A stretch of DNA of 64,000 nt. Origin: SLRI01 sp964576715. Its GTDB lineage: Bacteria > Pseudomonadota > Alphaproteobacteria > Geminicoccales > Geminicoccaceae. Under the pieces are notes generated by a model, which worked only from the letters and a program-made list of their open reading frames with translations, was not told the DNA's origin and made no database searches. Below, one piece after another: positions 26,801 to 33,861 of the stretch. A program made the translations under genes and the position numbers. The stretch spans positions 1 through 64,000 of the forward strand of contig CAZNWE010000005.1 in NCBI GenBank assembly GCA_964576715.1. Direction: 5' to 3'. Within the stretch, counting starts at the first letter, position 1. Each line of letters opens with the position of its first letter.

Positions 26801-27502
26801 GCCGGTGCCGGAGCCGTACTTGAACAGCCGGGCTTCCCTGACCCAGAGGTCCATGATGCCGCCGTCGTTGACCAGATCGTCCTGGATCGACTGGATGAAG
26901 CAGGCGTGCGGCTGCGGCCGCTCGTAGGCCGAGGTCGAGGCGATGACCGTGCCGGTGGTCTCGTCGACGTGGAAGTGGCCTTGCGCCGGGCCATCGATGC
27001 CATAGGCCCAGTGGAGCCCGGTATTGAACCATTGCGGCGAGTTGGGTGCCGCCATTTGCCTGGCCAGCATGGCCCGCATTTCGTCGAAGAAGGCCCGGGC
27101 ATCTTCCTCGGCGGAGAAGTAGCGGCCCTTCCAGCCCCAGTAGGTCCAGGCCCCGGCGAGCCGATCGAAGACCTGCTGTGCCTTGGTTTCGCTGCCGTAG
27201 CGCTCGGCCTCGGGCAGCTTCGCCAAGGCCGTCTCGTCGGCGATCCGACGGCAGAGCCAGGCGGGCACGCCCTTTTCCTTGACCGGCTTCAGCTTCGCCG
27301 GGACCCCGGCCTTGCGGAAATATTTCTGCGCCAGGACGTCGACCGCGACCTGCGACCAGCCGGCCGGCACTTCGACGGCGTCGAGGGCGAACACCACCGA
27401 GCCGTCCGGGTTGCGAATTTCGCTCGACGCCGAACGGAAGGCGATCGCCGCATAGGGCGATGCGCCAAACTCGGTAAAGGCACGCTCAATCTTCATCGAC
27501 AC
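23846..27502 (-). CDS. nrdJ: Vitamin B12-dependent (class II) ribonucleotide reductase
   Basis: The 1218-residue single chain makes deoxyribonucleotides with adenosylcobalamin, independent of oxygen. Diagnostic parts are SPQWFNTGLHWAYG and HACFIQSIQDDLV near the N-terminus, GTGTNFSNLRAEGERLSGGG, the NPCSEYMFLDDTACNLASLNL motif around residue 482 (radical-site Cys and Glu), and VSVIAPTGTIGLVMDCDTTGIEP. The C-terminal tail GDPCSACGNFTLVRNGTCLK with following CDTCGSTTGC holds the Cys pairs that re-reduce the active site. The start is a GTG at 27502 with GAGGAGA ahead. Upstream lie NrdR-like boxes over a promoter and a DnaA-box cluster. No class I genes are in the window. Confidence 0.96.
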   Translation of the reverse strand: MSMKIERAFTEFGASPYAAIAFRSASSEIRNPDGSVVFALDAVEVPAGWSQVAVDVLAQKYFRKAGVPAKLKPVKEKGVPAWLCRRIADETALAKLPEAERYGSETKAQQVFDRLAGAWTYWGWKGRYFSAEEDARAFFDEMRAMLARQMAAPNSPQWFNTGLHWAYGIDGPAQGHFHVDETTGTVIASTSAYERPQPHACFIQSIQDDLVNDGGIMDLWVREARLFKYGSGTGTNFSNLRAEGERLSGGGKSSGLMSFLKIGDRAAGAIKSGGTTRRAAKMVIVDVDHPDIEAFIDWKVTEEQKVAALVAGSKLLARHANAIIGACHSDAGNGAADVATAERFDPKTNPALKLAVRAARKAMLPEGAIQQAILLARQGYKGVEIPVYDADWDSNAYLTVSGQNSNNSVRISDPFFQAVQQDREWPLTARRTGEVAKTVRAKALWDKICFAAWASADPGVQYDTTINDWHTCPADGRINASNPCSEYMFLDDTACNLASLNLMQFKNQDGSFRVAEFAHAVRLWTLVLEISVMMAQFPAEKIAELSYKFRTLGLGYANVGGLLMASGIPYDSDQGRAYCGAITALMTGIAYKVSAEIAAELGAFPGYPANRESTLRVLRNHRRAAHGSARGYEELATLPVPLDHHHCPDPKLLEAAVKAWDDAVAMAEAHGVRNAQVSVIAPTGTIGLVMDCDTTGIEPDFALVKFKKLAGGGFFKIINRMVPQALETLGYDRTQIEAITRYAVGHGTLKGAPGIDHAKLEVKGFTPEILKKLEAGLPTTFDIRYAFNRHSLGDAFCKQVLGLTEAQLGDMRFDMLQALGFSRHEVERANAFCCGTMTIEGAPELKPEHLPVFDCANPCGRVGKRYLSASAHIRMMAAAQPFISGAISKTINMPATAAVEDCREAYLEGWRLGVKALALYRDGSKLSQPLSSMLADDIEDEDDDAIEQSQVQRIVQVTERVVERFVEGRRKLPSRRKGYTQKAIVGGHKLYLRTGEYEDGSLGEIFIDMHKEGAAFRSLMNSFAISVSIGLQYGVPLEEFVEAFSFTRFEPSGVVQGNDTIKMATSVLDYIFRELAVSYLERTDLANVDPQALRHDAIGEGTKEGDMGEQVAQLASSGFIRGNLRLLAGGANGEVKGAENEIAMKAANAGAGLSGAGGLTSLARDGRTMARDSRRQQAEIARLQGYEGDPCSACGNFTLVRNGTCLKCDTCGSTTGCS

Positions 27503-27794
27503 CGATCTCCTCGTCGCTGCAAGACTAGAATGTTCTGGTCTTGTTCGTCAAAGCCGTTGGTCACGTTCCGTTCGGTCGGCGCCCGGTCGGGGCTGGGCTC
27601 GACGATCAGCGTCGGATGATCCCGCGATCACTCAACGATCAGTTTAGAGCCGCCCGCCACAAATCTCAACACCAACTCGCGCTCCCGCCGGCGAAGCGGC
27701 CGGACGAATCTCGCCGCCCAGCCACCGCTGGCGCCGCACCGCGCCCCGCCGCCTCGAGCCGAACCATCACGATCCGAAGCAGGTAGCGACGCAT

Positions 27795-27841
27795 TCTCTA
27801 GATATACGACAACTACCCGGCGTCACAACAACATATTGTGT
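27795..27841 (-). promoter_or_regulatory. Paired NrdR-like boxes over the putative nrdJ promoter
   Basis: Positions 27826-27841 read CAACAACATATTGTGT, matching 13 of 16 positions of the NrdR box acaCwAtATaTwGtgt, including the most conserved core positions C, A, A, T, T and G. Exactly 31 bp away, 27795-27810 matches 9 of 16 with an intact core (CTAGATATA); paired boxes three helical turns apart are the usual NrdR arrangement. Read on the minus strand, TTGTGA (27823-27828) and TATATC (27801-27806) form a -35/-10 pair with a 16-bp spacer, so the boxes overlap the nrdJ promoter. Repression of nrdJ by NrdR is the inference. Confidence 0.6.
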
Positions 27842-28159
27842 TTTCCACAGACGATCGGCAAAGCCGCCGAGAACTGTTGCGAGCGCGCCATGGCGGTGGC
27901 CGCTCTACCGACGGGGCTGCAGCTCTAGCGCCCCTCAACCGCACTCAACGCTTGGCTGATGCGCAACCTCGCTCAGCCGCGCTCAGGCAGCGCCCGGCGC
28001 GACTTCGGCCCGCTGTGCACAAAGCGTCCCTGCTGTGGATAAGTGGCGGGTGATGTTGCCGCCGAGTTCTGCTAAGGCCCCATCAATTGAATCAGCAAGA
28101 CTCAGCCGGCGGACTTTTCCCGGTTATCCACAAGCCGGTCTTTTCCCCGGTTATCCACA
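27841..28159. promoter_or_regulatory. Cluster of DnaA boxes
   Basis: Three perfect TTATCCACA boxes lie at 28034-28042 (minus), 28124-28132 (plus) and 28151-28159 (plus). TTTTCCACA (27841-27849) fits TTWTNCACA, and 28014-28022 is an 8/9 match on the minus strand. The plus-strand pair is spaced 27 bp inside a tandem repeat. DnaA may control nrdJ (as it does nrdAB in E. coli), or the region may be an origin of replication. Confidence 0.6.
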
Positions 28160-28162
28160 ACC
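28111..28162 (+). repeat. Tandem repeat (27-bp period) carrying two DnaA boxes
   Basis: Two copies of a unit with CTTTTCCC(C)GGTTATCCACAA at its centre follow each other with a 27-bp period. The copies differ by one inserted C and a few bases at the ends. Confidence 0.65.
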
Positions 28163-28310
28163 CCGGGCGCGATGGCCTTGCCGCTGGACGGTGGCGCTTC
28201 GCCGGTCCATAACGCTCGCGGCGTCCGGCGCCTCGCCGACGGCAGCCAGGACGCCGGACCATCACCGCCTTTGCTCGACGACCAGGGCCCGACGATCAGG
28301 AGTGCTTCGC

Positions 28311-28700
28311 TTGTCCGTGTTGAAATGGCTGACGCAAAACCGCCTGGGCACCCACCTCTTCACCTGGCGCCGCGGCGAGAAGGTCGGCGAGGACGAACTC
28401 GGCAACGTCTACTATCGCGAGCGCGGCCACACCGGCGACTGGCGGCTGGAGCGTCGCTGGGTCGTCTATGCCGGGGACGGCGAGATCGAGGCGAGCACCG
28501 TGACGCCCGGCTGGAACGCCTGGCTGCACAAGAATCGGGAGAAGGCACCGTCGGAGGAGCCGTTCAAGGAGCGGTTCTGGGAGAAGGCGCATGTGCCGAA
28601 TCTCTCCGGCACCGCTGGCGCCTACGTGCCGCCCGGCCACGAGACGCGCGGCGGCCGCCGCGATCGGGCGACCGGCGATTACGAGGCGTGGCGCCCCTGA
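28311..28700 (+). CDS. NDUFA12-family complex I accessory subunit
   Basis: This 129-residue protein carries the NDUFA12/B17.2 signature: GTHLFTWRRGEKVGEDELGNVYYRER, RRWVVYAGDGEIEASTVTPGWNAWLH and a C-terminal basic tail ending GDYEAW. It is an accessory subunit of NADH:ubiquinone oxidoreductase found in alphaproteobacteria and mitochondria, on the matrix/cytoplasmic arm. No ATG fits. The TTG at 28311 is preferred because AGGAG lies eight bases upstream; GTG 28317 and TTG 28320 are alternatives. The gene stands alone, away from the nuo operon, as is usual for this family. Confidence 0.88.
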   Translation: MSVLKWLTQNRLGTHLFTWRRGEKVGEDELGNVYYRERGHTGDWRLERRWVVYAGDGEIEASTVTPGWNAWLHKNREKAPSEEPFKERFWEKAHVPNLSGTAGAYVPPGHETRGGRRDRATGDYEAWRP

Positions 28701-28728
28701 GCAGGCACTGAGCCGAGTGAGCCGGGCC

Positions 28729-29154
28729 TCAATCCGGTTGATCGGCTGTGGACAACGCTTCGGAAAACCCCCAGATCCGCGGGCTGGCGAGCTCGAGGCT
28801 GTTGCCGGCGGGGTCGCGAAAGTAGAACGATCGGCCGCCCTTCGGCCACGCCTGCCACTGCTCGATCGCGACACCGTGGGCCGCGAGATGCCGCGCCCAG
28901 GGCTCGAGCTCGGCGTCGGGCACGGCGAGGCAAAGATGGCCGGGCCCGTGCGCGCCATGCGCCGGCACGGCACGGGCGCGGCGCGCCGCCTGTGGCTCGA
29001 ACAACAGCAGCATCTGTTGCTGCAGCCGGAAGAAGACGAAGACGTCGGGCTGCCGGCTTACCTCCTCGAGACCCAGTACCTGGCCGTAGAATGCAGCGGC
29101 GGCCGCGAGGTCATCGACATAGAGGACGGTTTCCAGGATCGCGCGCAACGGCAT
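28729..29154 (-). CDS. Glyoxalase/bleomycin-resistance fold (VOC) protein
   Basis: The 141-residue product starts PLRAILETVLYVDDLAAAAAFYGQVLGLEEVSR and ends GRSFYFRDPAGNSLELASPRIWG, the two halves of the vicinal oxygen chelate fold, with a metal-ligand Glu in SLELA and a His in GPGHLCLAV. Such proteins are dioxygenases, glyoxalases or resistance proteins; the substrate cannot be assigned. ATG 29154 follows GAGGGAG. A longer frame upstream has no VOC similarity and is excluded. Confidence 0.8.
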   Translation of the reverse strand: MPLRAILETVLYVDDLAAAAAFYGQVLGLEEVSRQPDVFVFFRLQQQMLLLFEPQAARRARAVPAHGAHGPGHLCLAVPDAELEPWARHLAAHGVAIEQWQAWPKGGRSFYFRDPAGNSLELASPRIWGFSEALSTADQPD

Positions 29155-29533
29155 CGCGCCACTCCCTCGGGTTGCGGCCGTGCCCAGGTGCCATCGCCCG
29201 TGGGCCGATGCATCTTCAAGGCGGCGACCCGACGACGACGCCGCGCCGAGCCGAGACGTCGGGGCGGTGCCCGGACCAGGTTTCCAGCACCGACGTCGGG
29301 GCGCCCAGCGCCACTCGGTGGCACGAGGCTTAGACCAGCGGTGAGGGTAGCGCTGCAGGGCGTGCTGCACCAGTTCCGTCACTGCACCAGGCCGGCAGGG
29401 TAACGGACAAGCGGCGCCGGCCGGACCCAAACAAGGCCGCCGCTCGACCGCCGCAGCCGGCCTCAGCGCTGCCAACGGTCGGCCCAGCCACAGATTGACG
29501 GTACCCCGCGGCCCCATTAAGTACCGAGCTAAC
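29155..29533. other. 379-bp region without genes before tRNA-Ser
   Basis: A 12-base direct repeat (GACGTCGGGGCG) occurs twice about 33 bp apart near 29260-29305. At the right end lies the putative tRNA-Ser promoter. Nothing else is recognised. Confidence 0.5.
29495..29523 (+). promoter_or_regulatory. Putative tRNA-Ser promoter
   Basis: TTGACG (29495-29500) and TAAGTA (29518-29523) are separated by 17 bp, and the tRNA begins 11 bases further on. Confidence 0.45.
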
Positions 29534-29626
29534 GGAGACGTGGCCGAGTGGCTGAAGGCGGCGGTTTGCTAAACCGTTATGCAGGGTGAACCTGTATCGG
29601 GGGTTCGAATCCCCCCGTCTCCGCCA
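29534..29626 (+). tRNA. tRNA-Ser (GCT)
   Basis: The acceptor stem GGAGACG pairs with CGTCTCC, followed by discriminator G and an encoded CCA. The anticodon loop TTTGCTAAA gives GCT (serine AGC/AGT codons). The T-arm has GGTTCGAATCC, and a long variable arm is present, as expected for a class II tRNA of 93 nt. Confidence 0.96.
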
Positions 29627-29775
29627 GCTGCCCCTGCGGGATGCGGCTTCTGGTTCGGCTGTGGCCGGCGCGCTTGCAACGGCGGTCGCGTCGTGGCGGC
29701 CGACCTGCGGCCAACGCAAGCCGGACGCGATCCGCACACGCCGGGCGCTCCGGTCCGCAAGCTGCCCGGGTGACG

Positions 29776-30576
29776 CTAGAGCACGACCAGCAGCGGTCGG
29801 TGATCGGACACCTCCGGATCGTCGATCACGCAAAAGTCGCGCACCGCCTCGTCGCGGTCGATCAGCATGTAGTCGGCGTATTTGCCCGGCTTCGGGTAAT
29901 GCGAGGTTCTGGTGCTGGTGAACCCGGCAGCGGTCACCAGCTCGACCATGCCGGCGGCTTGCAGGATGCGCAGCGTCTCACTGTCGGGCTCGACGTTGAA
30001 GTCGCCGCAGAGCAGTGTCAGGTCGCCGGGCTGCGACAGTCGTTGCGACATGTCGAGCAGCCGACGGGCCTGTGCCGCCCGCTCGGGCGTGTCCTGCTTG
30101 CCGTGGAGATCGCGCAGCCCGTGCATGTGGGTGATGCAGACCGGCCGACCGCGCGTATCGTCGAAGACGCGGATCCCGTGGGCGTTGCGGCAGCGGGGGT
30201 GATCGCCGTAGCCGGCCGCGGAGTAGTCCTTGTGGACGAAGCCCTGCACCTGGCCGATGATCGGCAGCGAGCCGTGGACGAAGGTCGCGAGCCCCCACTG
30301 CGACGGCACGGCTGCGCCATCGTCCCAGAGGACACCTCGCGCCGCCGGGCAGAAGATCGCCGTGTGCTCGGGCAGCAGGCGGCCGACGTCGCGGAAAAAG
30401 TTGGCCCGCTGCGGCAAGACATGATCGCCATCACGGTAGGTGAGCCAGTCCCGGTCGGTTGCCGGGCTGTGGATGACCTCCTGAAGGCAGAGCACAGAAG
30501 GTGCCGTCGCCGCGATGAAGGGTGCCAGTTCCGCCCAGAGCCTGCCGCCCCAGCCGTTCAGGCACATCACCCGCAT
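29776..30576 (-). CDS. Endonuclease/exonuclease/phosphatase (EEP) family protein
   Basis: The 266-residue protein has the EEP signature in order: RVMCLNGWGG at the N-terminus (the Asn ligand), LCLQEVI (metal-binding Glu), GDFNVEPDS (catalytic Asp/Asn) and VSDHRPLLVVL (the terminal Asp-His pair). It should be a metal-dependent phosphodiesterase or phosphomonoesterase. No signal peptide is visible, so cytoplasmic action is likely. Whether it cuts DNA, a lipid head group or a small molecule cannot be determined. It lies between tRNA-Ser and a methyltransferase without a tight operon. Confidence 0.85.
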   Translation of the reverse strand: MRVMCLNGWGGRLWAELAPFIAATAPSVLCLQEVIHSPATDRDWLTYRDGDHVLPQRANFFRDVGRLLPEHTAIFCPAARGVLWDDGAAVPSQWGLATFVHGSLPIIGQVQGFVHKDYSAAGYGDHPRCRNAHGIRVFDDTRGRPVCITHMHGLRDLHGKQDTPERAAQARRLLDMSQRLSQPGDLTLLCGDFNVEPDSETLRILQAAGMVELVTAAGFTSTRTSHYPKPGKYADYMLIDRDEAVRDFCVIDDPEVSDHRPLLVVL

Positions 30577-30704
30577 GCTCGTCCCCCTCGTCCTCCGGCC
30601 GCCTCCCTGTCACACCACTCGGTGGCAGCCGGTTCTCCGTGCCTGTGGCTTTGCGACTGCTGTACCATCCGCCCGGCAGCGGCGCCCGAGGGGCGCTTGC
30701 CGCT

Positions 30705-31460
30705 TCAGTCCGCCCCCTTTTTGGCGATGTAGTAGCCGTAGCCGACGTAATCCTTGTAACGCTCATAGAGCGCGATCTCGTGTCGCTCGGCGGCGACGAC
30801 GGCCTGCGCCGCGTCCGAGTTGCCATGCGCCGCCAGAAAGCCGGCGAACCGCCGCTCCATCGGCCGGTAGTAGTTGTCGAGCCAGCACCGCTCGGGCAGC
30901 ACGAAATAGCCCAGGGGTGAGAACCCGTGCCGCTCGAGAACCGCGAGCTTCGCCGCTGCCGTATCGACCTCGCCGTACGCGTTGTCCCAGTGGTCCTGCA
31001 ACGCCGCGGGCCGCGCCCGCGTCAGCCAGGTGATCTCGGAGAGGGCGAGGATGCCGCCCGGCTTCAGGTATGGTCGCCATGCTGCGACACCGGCGGCGAA
31101 GCCCAAGTTGTAAATGGCCCCCTCCGACCAGATCGCGTCGAACTCCGCCGCGTCGAAAGGCAGCGCGTCCATCGATGCCGTACGTGTCTCGATCCGGTTC
31201 GCGACCCCGGCACGTAGGGCGTCGGCTTCCAGTCTGGCGAGGAACGCCGGGAACAGATCGACGGCCGTGATCCGCGCGTCGAGATGCTGCGCCAGCACCA
31301 GCGTCGCGGCACCGGAGCCGCAGCCGATGTCGGCGATCTTCAGGTCCTCGGCCGCGTCCAGGCCAGATAGCGTGATCGACAACCGGGTCTCGGCGGCGCC
31401 GCCCGGGCCCTGCCGGGCCGCATCCTTGTGCAGATCGATGAGCAGCTGAAGCTCGTCCAT
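30705..31460 (-). CDS. SAM-dependent methyltransferase
   Basis: This 251-residue class I methyltransferase has motif I in IADIGCGSGAATLVLAQHL, the strand-2 acidic residue in ITAVDLFPAF, and later motifs at FDAIWSEGAIYNLGFAAGV and LKPGGILALSEITWL. The N-terminal DELQLLIDLHKDAARQGPGG and the Tyr-rich C-terminal YERYKDYVGYGYYIAKK are typical of a small-molecule methyltransferase subgroup. The acceptor is not known. It starts 55 bp from the antiporter gene upstream on the same strand, so they could share a transcript. Confidence 0.82.
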   Translation of the reverse strand: MDELQLLIDLHKDAARQGPGGAAETRLSITLSGLDAAEDLKIADIGCGSGAATLVLAQHLDARITAVDLFPAFLARLEADALRAGVANRIETRTASMDALPFDAAEFDAIWSEGAIYNLGFAAGVAAWRPYLKPGGILALSEITWLTRARPAALQDHWDNAYGEVDTAAAKLAVLERHGFSPLGYFVLPERCWLDNYYRPMERRFAGFLAAHGNSDAAQAVVAAERHEIALYERYKDYVGYGYYIAKKGAD

Positions 31461-31515
31461 GGCGGGTTCACCTTCAAGTCGGAAGCCGGTGGCCTTGCGG
31501 CCAGCTGATGGATGC

Positions 31516-33282
31516 TCAGCGGGGGACAGCGAAGGCCGGGGTTTCCGGCAGCGGGGTCGGCAACTCGGCCAGGCGCTGCTGGTCGATCAGCCGGTTGACC
31601 ACGTCCTCGGCAAAGCCGAAGCCGACGAGCACCCGGCCCCCGAGCTGCAAGCTCGCCTCGATCGCCTCCGGCACGGCGATCGTGGCACCGGCCCGGGCCA
31701 GCCGCTCGGCCTGCGCGGCGTCGCGGGCCCGGGCGTAGATCGGCAGGTCGGCAAAGAGGCCGCGGACCTCCTGCACGATCTTCTCGACCGCGTTGGCGTC
31801 GTCCATGGTGACGACCACGGCGGCCGCGGTTTCGGCGCGCGCCCGGGCGAGAATGTCGAGGCGCGAGGCGTCGCCGAAGAAGATCGGCCGCCCGGCCTGG
31901 CGCGCTTCGTGCACCGTCGACGGATCCGCGTCGACGGCGATATACGGGATCTGCTGCTGCTCCAGCATCTCTGCCAGGGTGCGTCCGACCCGGCCGAAGC
32001 CGGCGAGCACGACATGGCCCTCGAGACCGTCCGTTGGCACCGCCTGGTCGCTCTCGTCCGGCGGACCGACCGCTCCCTCGAGCAGCCTCGCGAGCCGGCT
32101 CGCGAAGCTCGCGACGAACGGTGTCACCAGCATGCTGAGCCCGGCGACGATCAGCATGAACTGGCCGACCTCGCCACCGACCAGCCCGAGGGTCATGGCG
32201 AGGCCGACGACGATGAAGGCGAACTCGCCGCCCTGGCCGAGCAGCAGGCCGGCCTCGAGCGAGGTGTGGCGCGGCAGGCCGAAGGCGAGGCACAGGCTCG
32301 CGGTAACCGTCGACTTGATGAGGAACAGGCCGACAACGGACGCGATAATCCAAAAGGGCTCGGCGGCGATCAGCCGATAGTCGATGCCCATGCCGACCGA
32401 AATGAAGAACAGGCCGAGCATCAACCCCTTGAACGGCTCGATGTCGACCTCGACCTCGTGCCGGTATTCGGTCTCGGCGAGCAGCAGGCCGGCGAGGAAG
32501 GCGCCGAGCGCCATCGACAGGCCGGCGAGCCCGGTGATGGTCGAGGTGCCGATGACGGTGAGCAGGATCGCCGCCATGAACATCTCGGGGCTCTTGGTCT
32601 GCGCCACGAGGCGCATCAGCGGGCGCAGCAAGAGGCTGCCACCGAGATAGACGCCGGCGATGACGACGACGGCCTTGCCGAGTGCCACCGCCAGATCGAG
32701 GCCGACATTGCCGCCGACCTTGGCACCCAGCACGCCGACGATGAAGAGAATCGGGACGACCGCGAGGTCCTGCATCAAGAGAATCGAGAAGCTGGAGCGG
32801 CCGACCTGCGTGCCGAGGCGGCGCTGCTCGATCAATAGTTGCATGACGATGGCGGTGGACGACAAGGCGAGGCAGGCACCCAGGACGATCGACGCCGCGG
32901 GCGAATTGCCGAACTCCCAGGCGACGAAGGCGATGATCGTGCCGGTGACCAGGATCTGCAGCGAGCCCAGGCCGAAGACGAGGCGGCGCATCGACCACAG
33001 CCGCTCGATCGAGAGCTCGAGGCCGATCATAAAGAGGAGGAAGATGACGCCGAGTTCGGCCAGCTGCTGCACGCCATGCACGTCGCTGATCACGGCATAG
33101 CCGAGCCACGGCCACCGGTCGGCCAACAGGCCGAGGCCGTAGGGGCCGATCACCGCGCCGACGATCAGGTAGCCGAGGACCGGGCTGACTTTGAGCCGAT
33201 GCATGATCGGCACCACGACGCCGGTAGCGATCAGGAAGACCACGATCTCGCGCAGGTAGGGGATGTGGACCTGGTCTTCCAA
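31516..33282 (-). CDS. CPA2-family cation/proton antiporter with RCK (TrkA-N) domain
   Basis: The 588-residue protein has about 12 hydrophobic segments over its first ~380 residues, including ELGVIFLLFMIGLELSIERLW and LLLMQDLAVVPILFIVGVLG, hallmarks of KefB/KefC/YbaL-type antiporters. A cytoplasmic TrkA-N domain follows (HVVLAGFGRVGRTLAEMLEQQ, with GxGxxG) and can bind NAD(H), sensing redox or nucleotide state. It probably exports K+ or Na+ in exchange for protons. Alternatives within CPA2 (glutathione-gated KefB/C versus YbaL) are not separable by eye; no kefF/G-type ancillary gene is adjacent. Confidence 0.9.
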   Translation of the reverse strand: MEDQVHIPYLREIVVFLIATGVVVPIMHRLKVSPVLGYLIVGAVIGPYGLGLLADRWPWLGYAVISDVHGVQQLAELGVIFLLFMIGLELSIERLWSMRRLVFGLGSLQILVTGTIIAFVAWEFGNSPAASIVLGACLALSSTAIVMQLLIEQRRLGTQVGRSSFSILLMQDLAVVPILFIVGVLGAKVGGNVGLDLAVALGKAVVVIAGVYLGGSLLLRPLMRLVAQTKSPEMFMAAILLTVIGTSTITGLAGLSMALGAFLAGLLLAETEYRHEVEVDIEPFKGLMLGLFFISVGMGIDYRLIAAEPFWIIASVVGLFLIKSTVTASLCLAFGLPRHTSLEAGLLLGQGGEFAFIVVGLAMTLGLVGGEVGQFMLIVAGLSMLVTPFVASFASRLARLLEGAVGPPDESDQAVPTDGLEGHVVLAGFGRVGRTLAEMLEQQQIPYIAVDADPSTVHEARQAGRPIFFGDASRLDILARARAETAAAVVVTMDDANAVEKIVQEVRGLFADLPIYARARDAAQAERLARAGATIAVPEAIEASLQLGGRVLVGFGFAEDVVNRLIDQQRLAELPTPLPETPAFAVPR

Positions 33283-33401
33283 GCGGCACCTCGCCCCGTT
33301 GGTCGCAGAATTGGCATCGACGACGTCGGTTTAGCCAGCATCGGCGACAAAGACGAGACGTTTCGCCGTCACGGCGGGGCGACGCCGGTTGCGGTGCGGC
33401 G

Positions 33402-33836
33402 CTACTCGACGGTGATGGTGATCTGCTCCGAGAGGACCGGCGGGTCGTGCGGCAGATGCTGCCAGTCGGCGAGGAGCAGCTGCAGCGTGTGCTCGCCGGG
33501 CTCGAGCTCGATGGTCGCCTGGGTCTGGCCGCCGCCGAAATGGCGATGGTTGTCGTCGGCCGGGAGTGGCGCGTCCATGTCCGGCAGCGCATCGACGTCG
33601 ATCAGCAGGTGGTGGTGGCCGGTATTGTCCCATTCGACCCCGGCCGGGGCGACGCCCATGCCCGAGAGGCCGAAATAGACGGTCACCGGACTGCTCACGA
33701 CGGCCCGGTCCGCGGGCATGATGATCGCGACGGCAGCACCCTCGGGTGCTGGAGTCCGTTCGAGGGCGATGGCGGTCGTGGTCAGCGCCGCGATGCCGAC
33801 GGCGGCCAGAAGAGCCCTTTGAAACAGCCGATGCAC
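33402..33836 (-). CDS. DUF4399 exported protein
   Basis: The 144-residue product has a signal peptide (FQRALLAAVGIAALTTTAIA) and the DUF4399 pattern: VAIIMPADRAVVSSPVTVYFGLSGMGVAPAG, then NTGHHHLLIDVD, DDNHRHFGGGQTQATIEL and GEHTLQLLLADWQHLPHDPPV. The clustered histidines (GHHH, NHRH, WQH) suggest metal binding in the periplasm, but no activity has been assigned to the family. It ends 119 bp from the antiporter start and follows the hydroxyacid dehydrogenase by 25 bp on the same strand. Confidence 0.85.
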   Translation of the reverse strand: MHRLFQRALLAAVGIAALTTTAIALERTPAPEGAAVAIIMPADRAVVSSPVTVYFGLSGMGVAPAGVEWDNTGHHHLLIDVDALPDMDAPLPADDNHRHFGGGQTQATIELEPGEHTLQLLLADWQHLPHDPPVLSEQITITVE

Positions 33837-33861
33837 GGTGCTTGCCTCCTCAGAGATTTTT

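Larger units (their letters stand above)
27503..28310. promoter_or_regulatory. 808-bp divergent control region between nrdJ and the NDUFA12 gene
   Basis: No gene is supported here. An A/T-rich patch (about 27791-27850) carries the nrdJ promoter and NrdR-like boxes. From 27841 to 28159 there are several DnaA boxes, two of them inside a tandem repeat. Between about 27920 and 27990 the short motifs CTCAACC, CTCAACG, CTCAGCC and CTCAGGC recur. The nrdJ leader is about 290 nt; I looked for a cobalamin riboswitch (B12 box) in it and saw none. The region is described further by the entries for individual sites. Confidence 0.6.

Noticed and set aside
25133..27619. Plus-strand open frame of 828 codons
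   Set aside because: Antisense shadow of nrdJ.
27503..27790. Cobalamin riboswitch in the nrdJ leader
   Set aside because: Considered because NrdJ needs B12; no B12-box sequence or matching fold was seen by eye. A covariance-model search would be decisive.
29627..29775. Integrated element next to tRNA-Ser
   Set aside because: No integrase, no repeat of the tRNA 3' end and no change in composition were seen on either side.
31340..33592. Second minus-strand frame of 750 codons
   Set aside because: Out-of-phase shadow of the antiporter gene, rich in Arg and lacking membrane segments.
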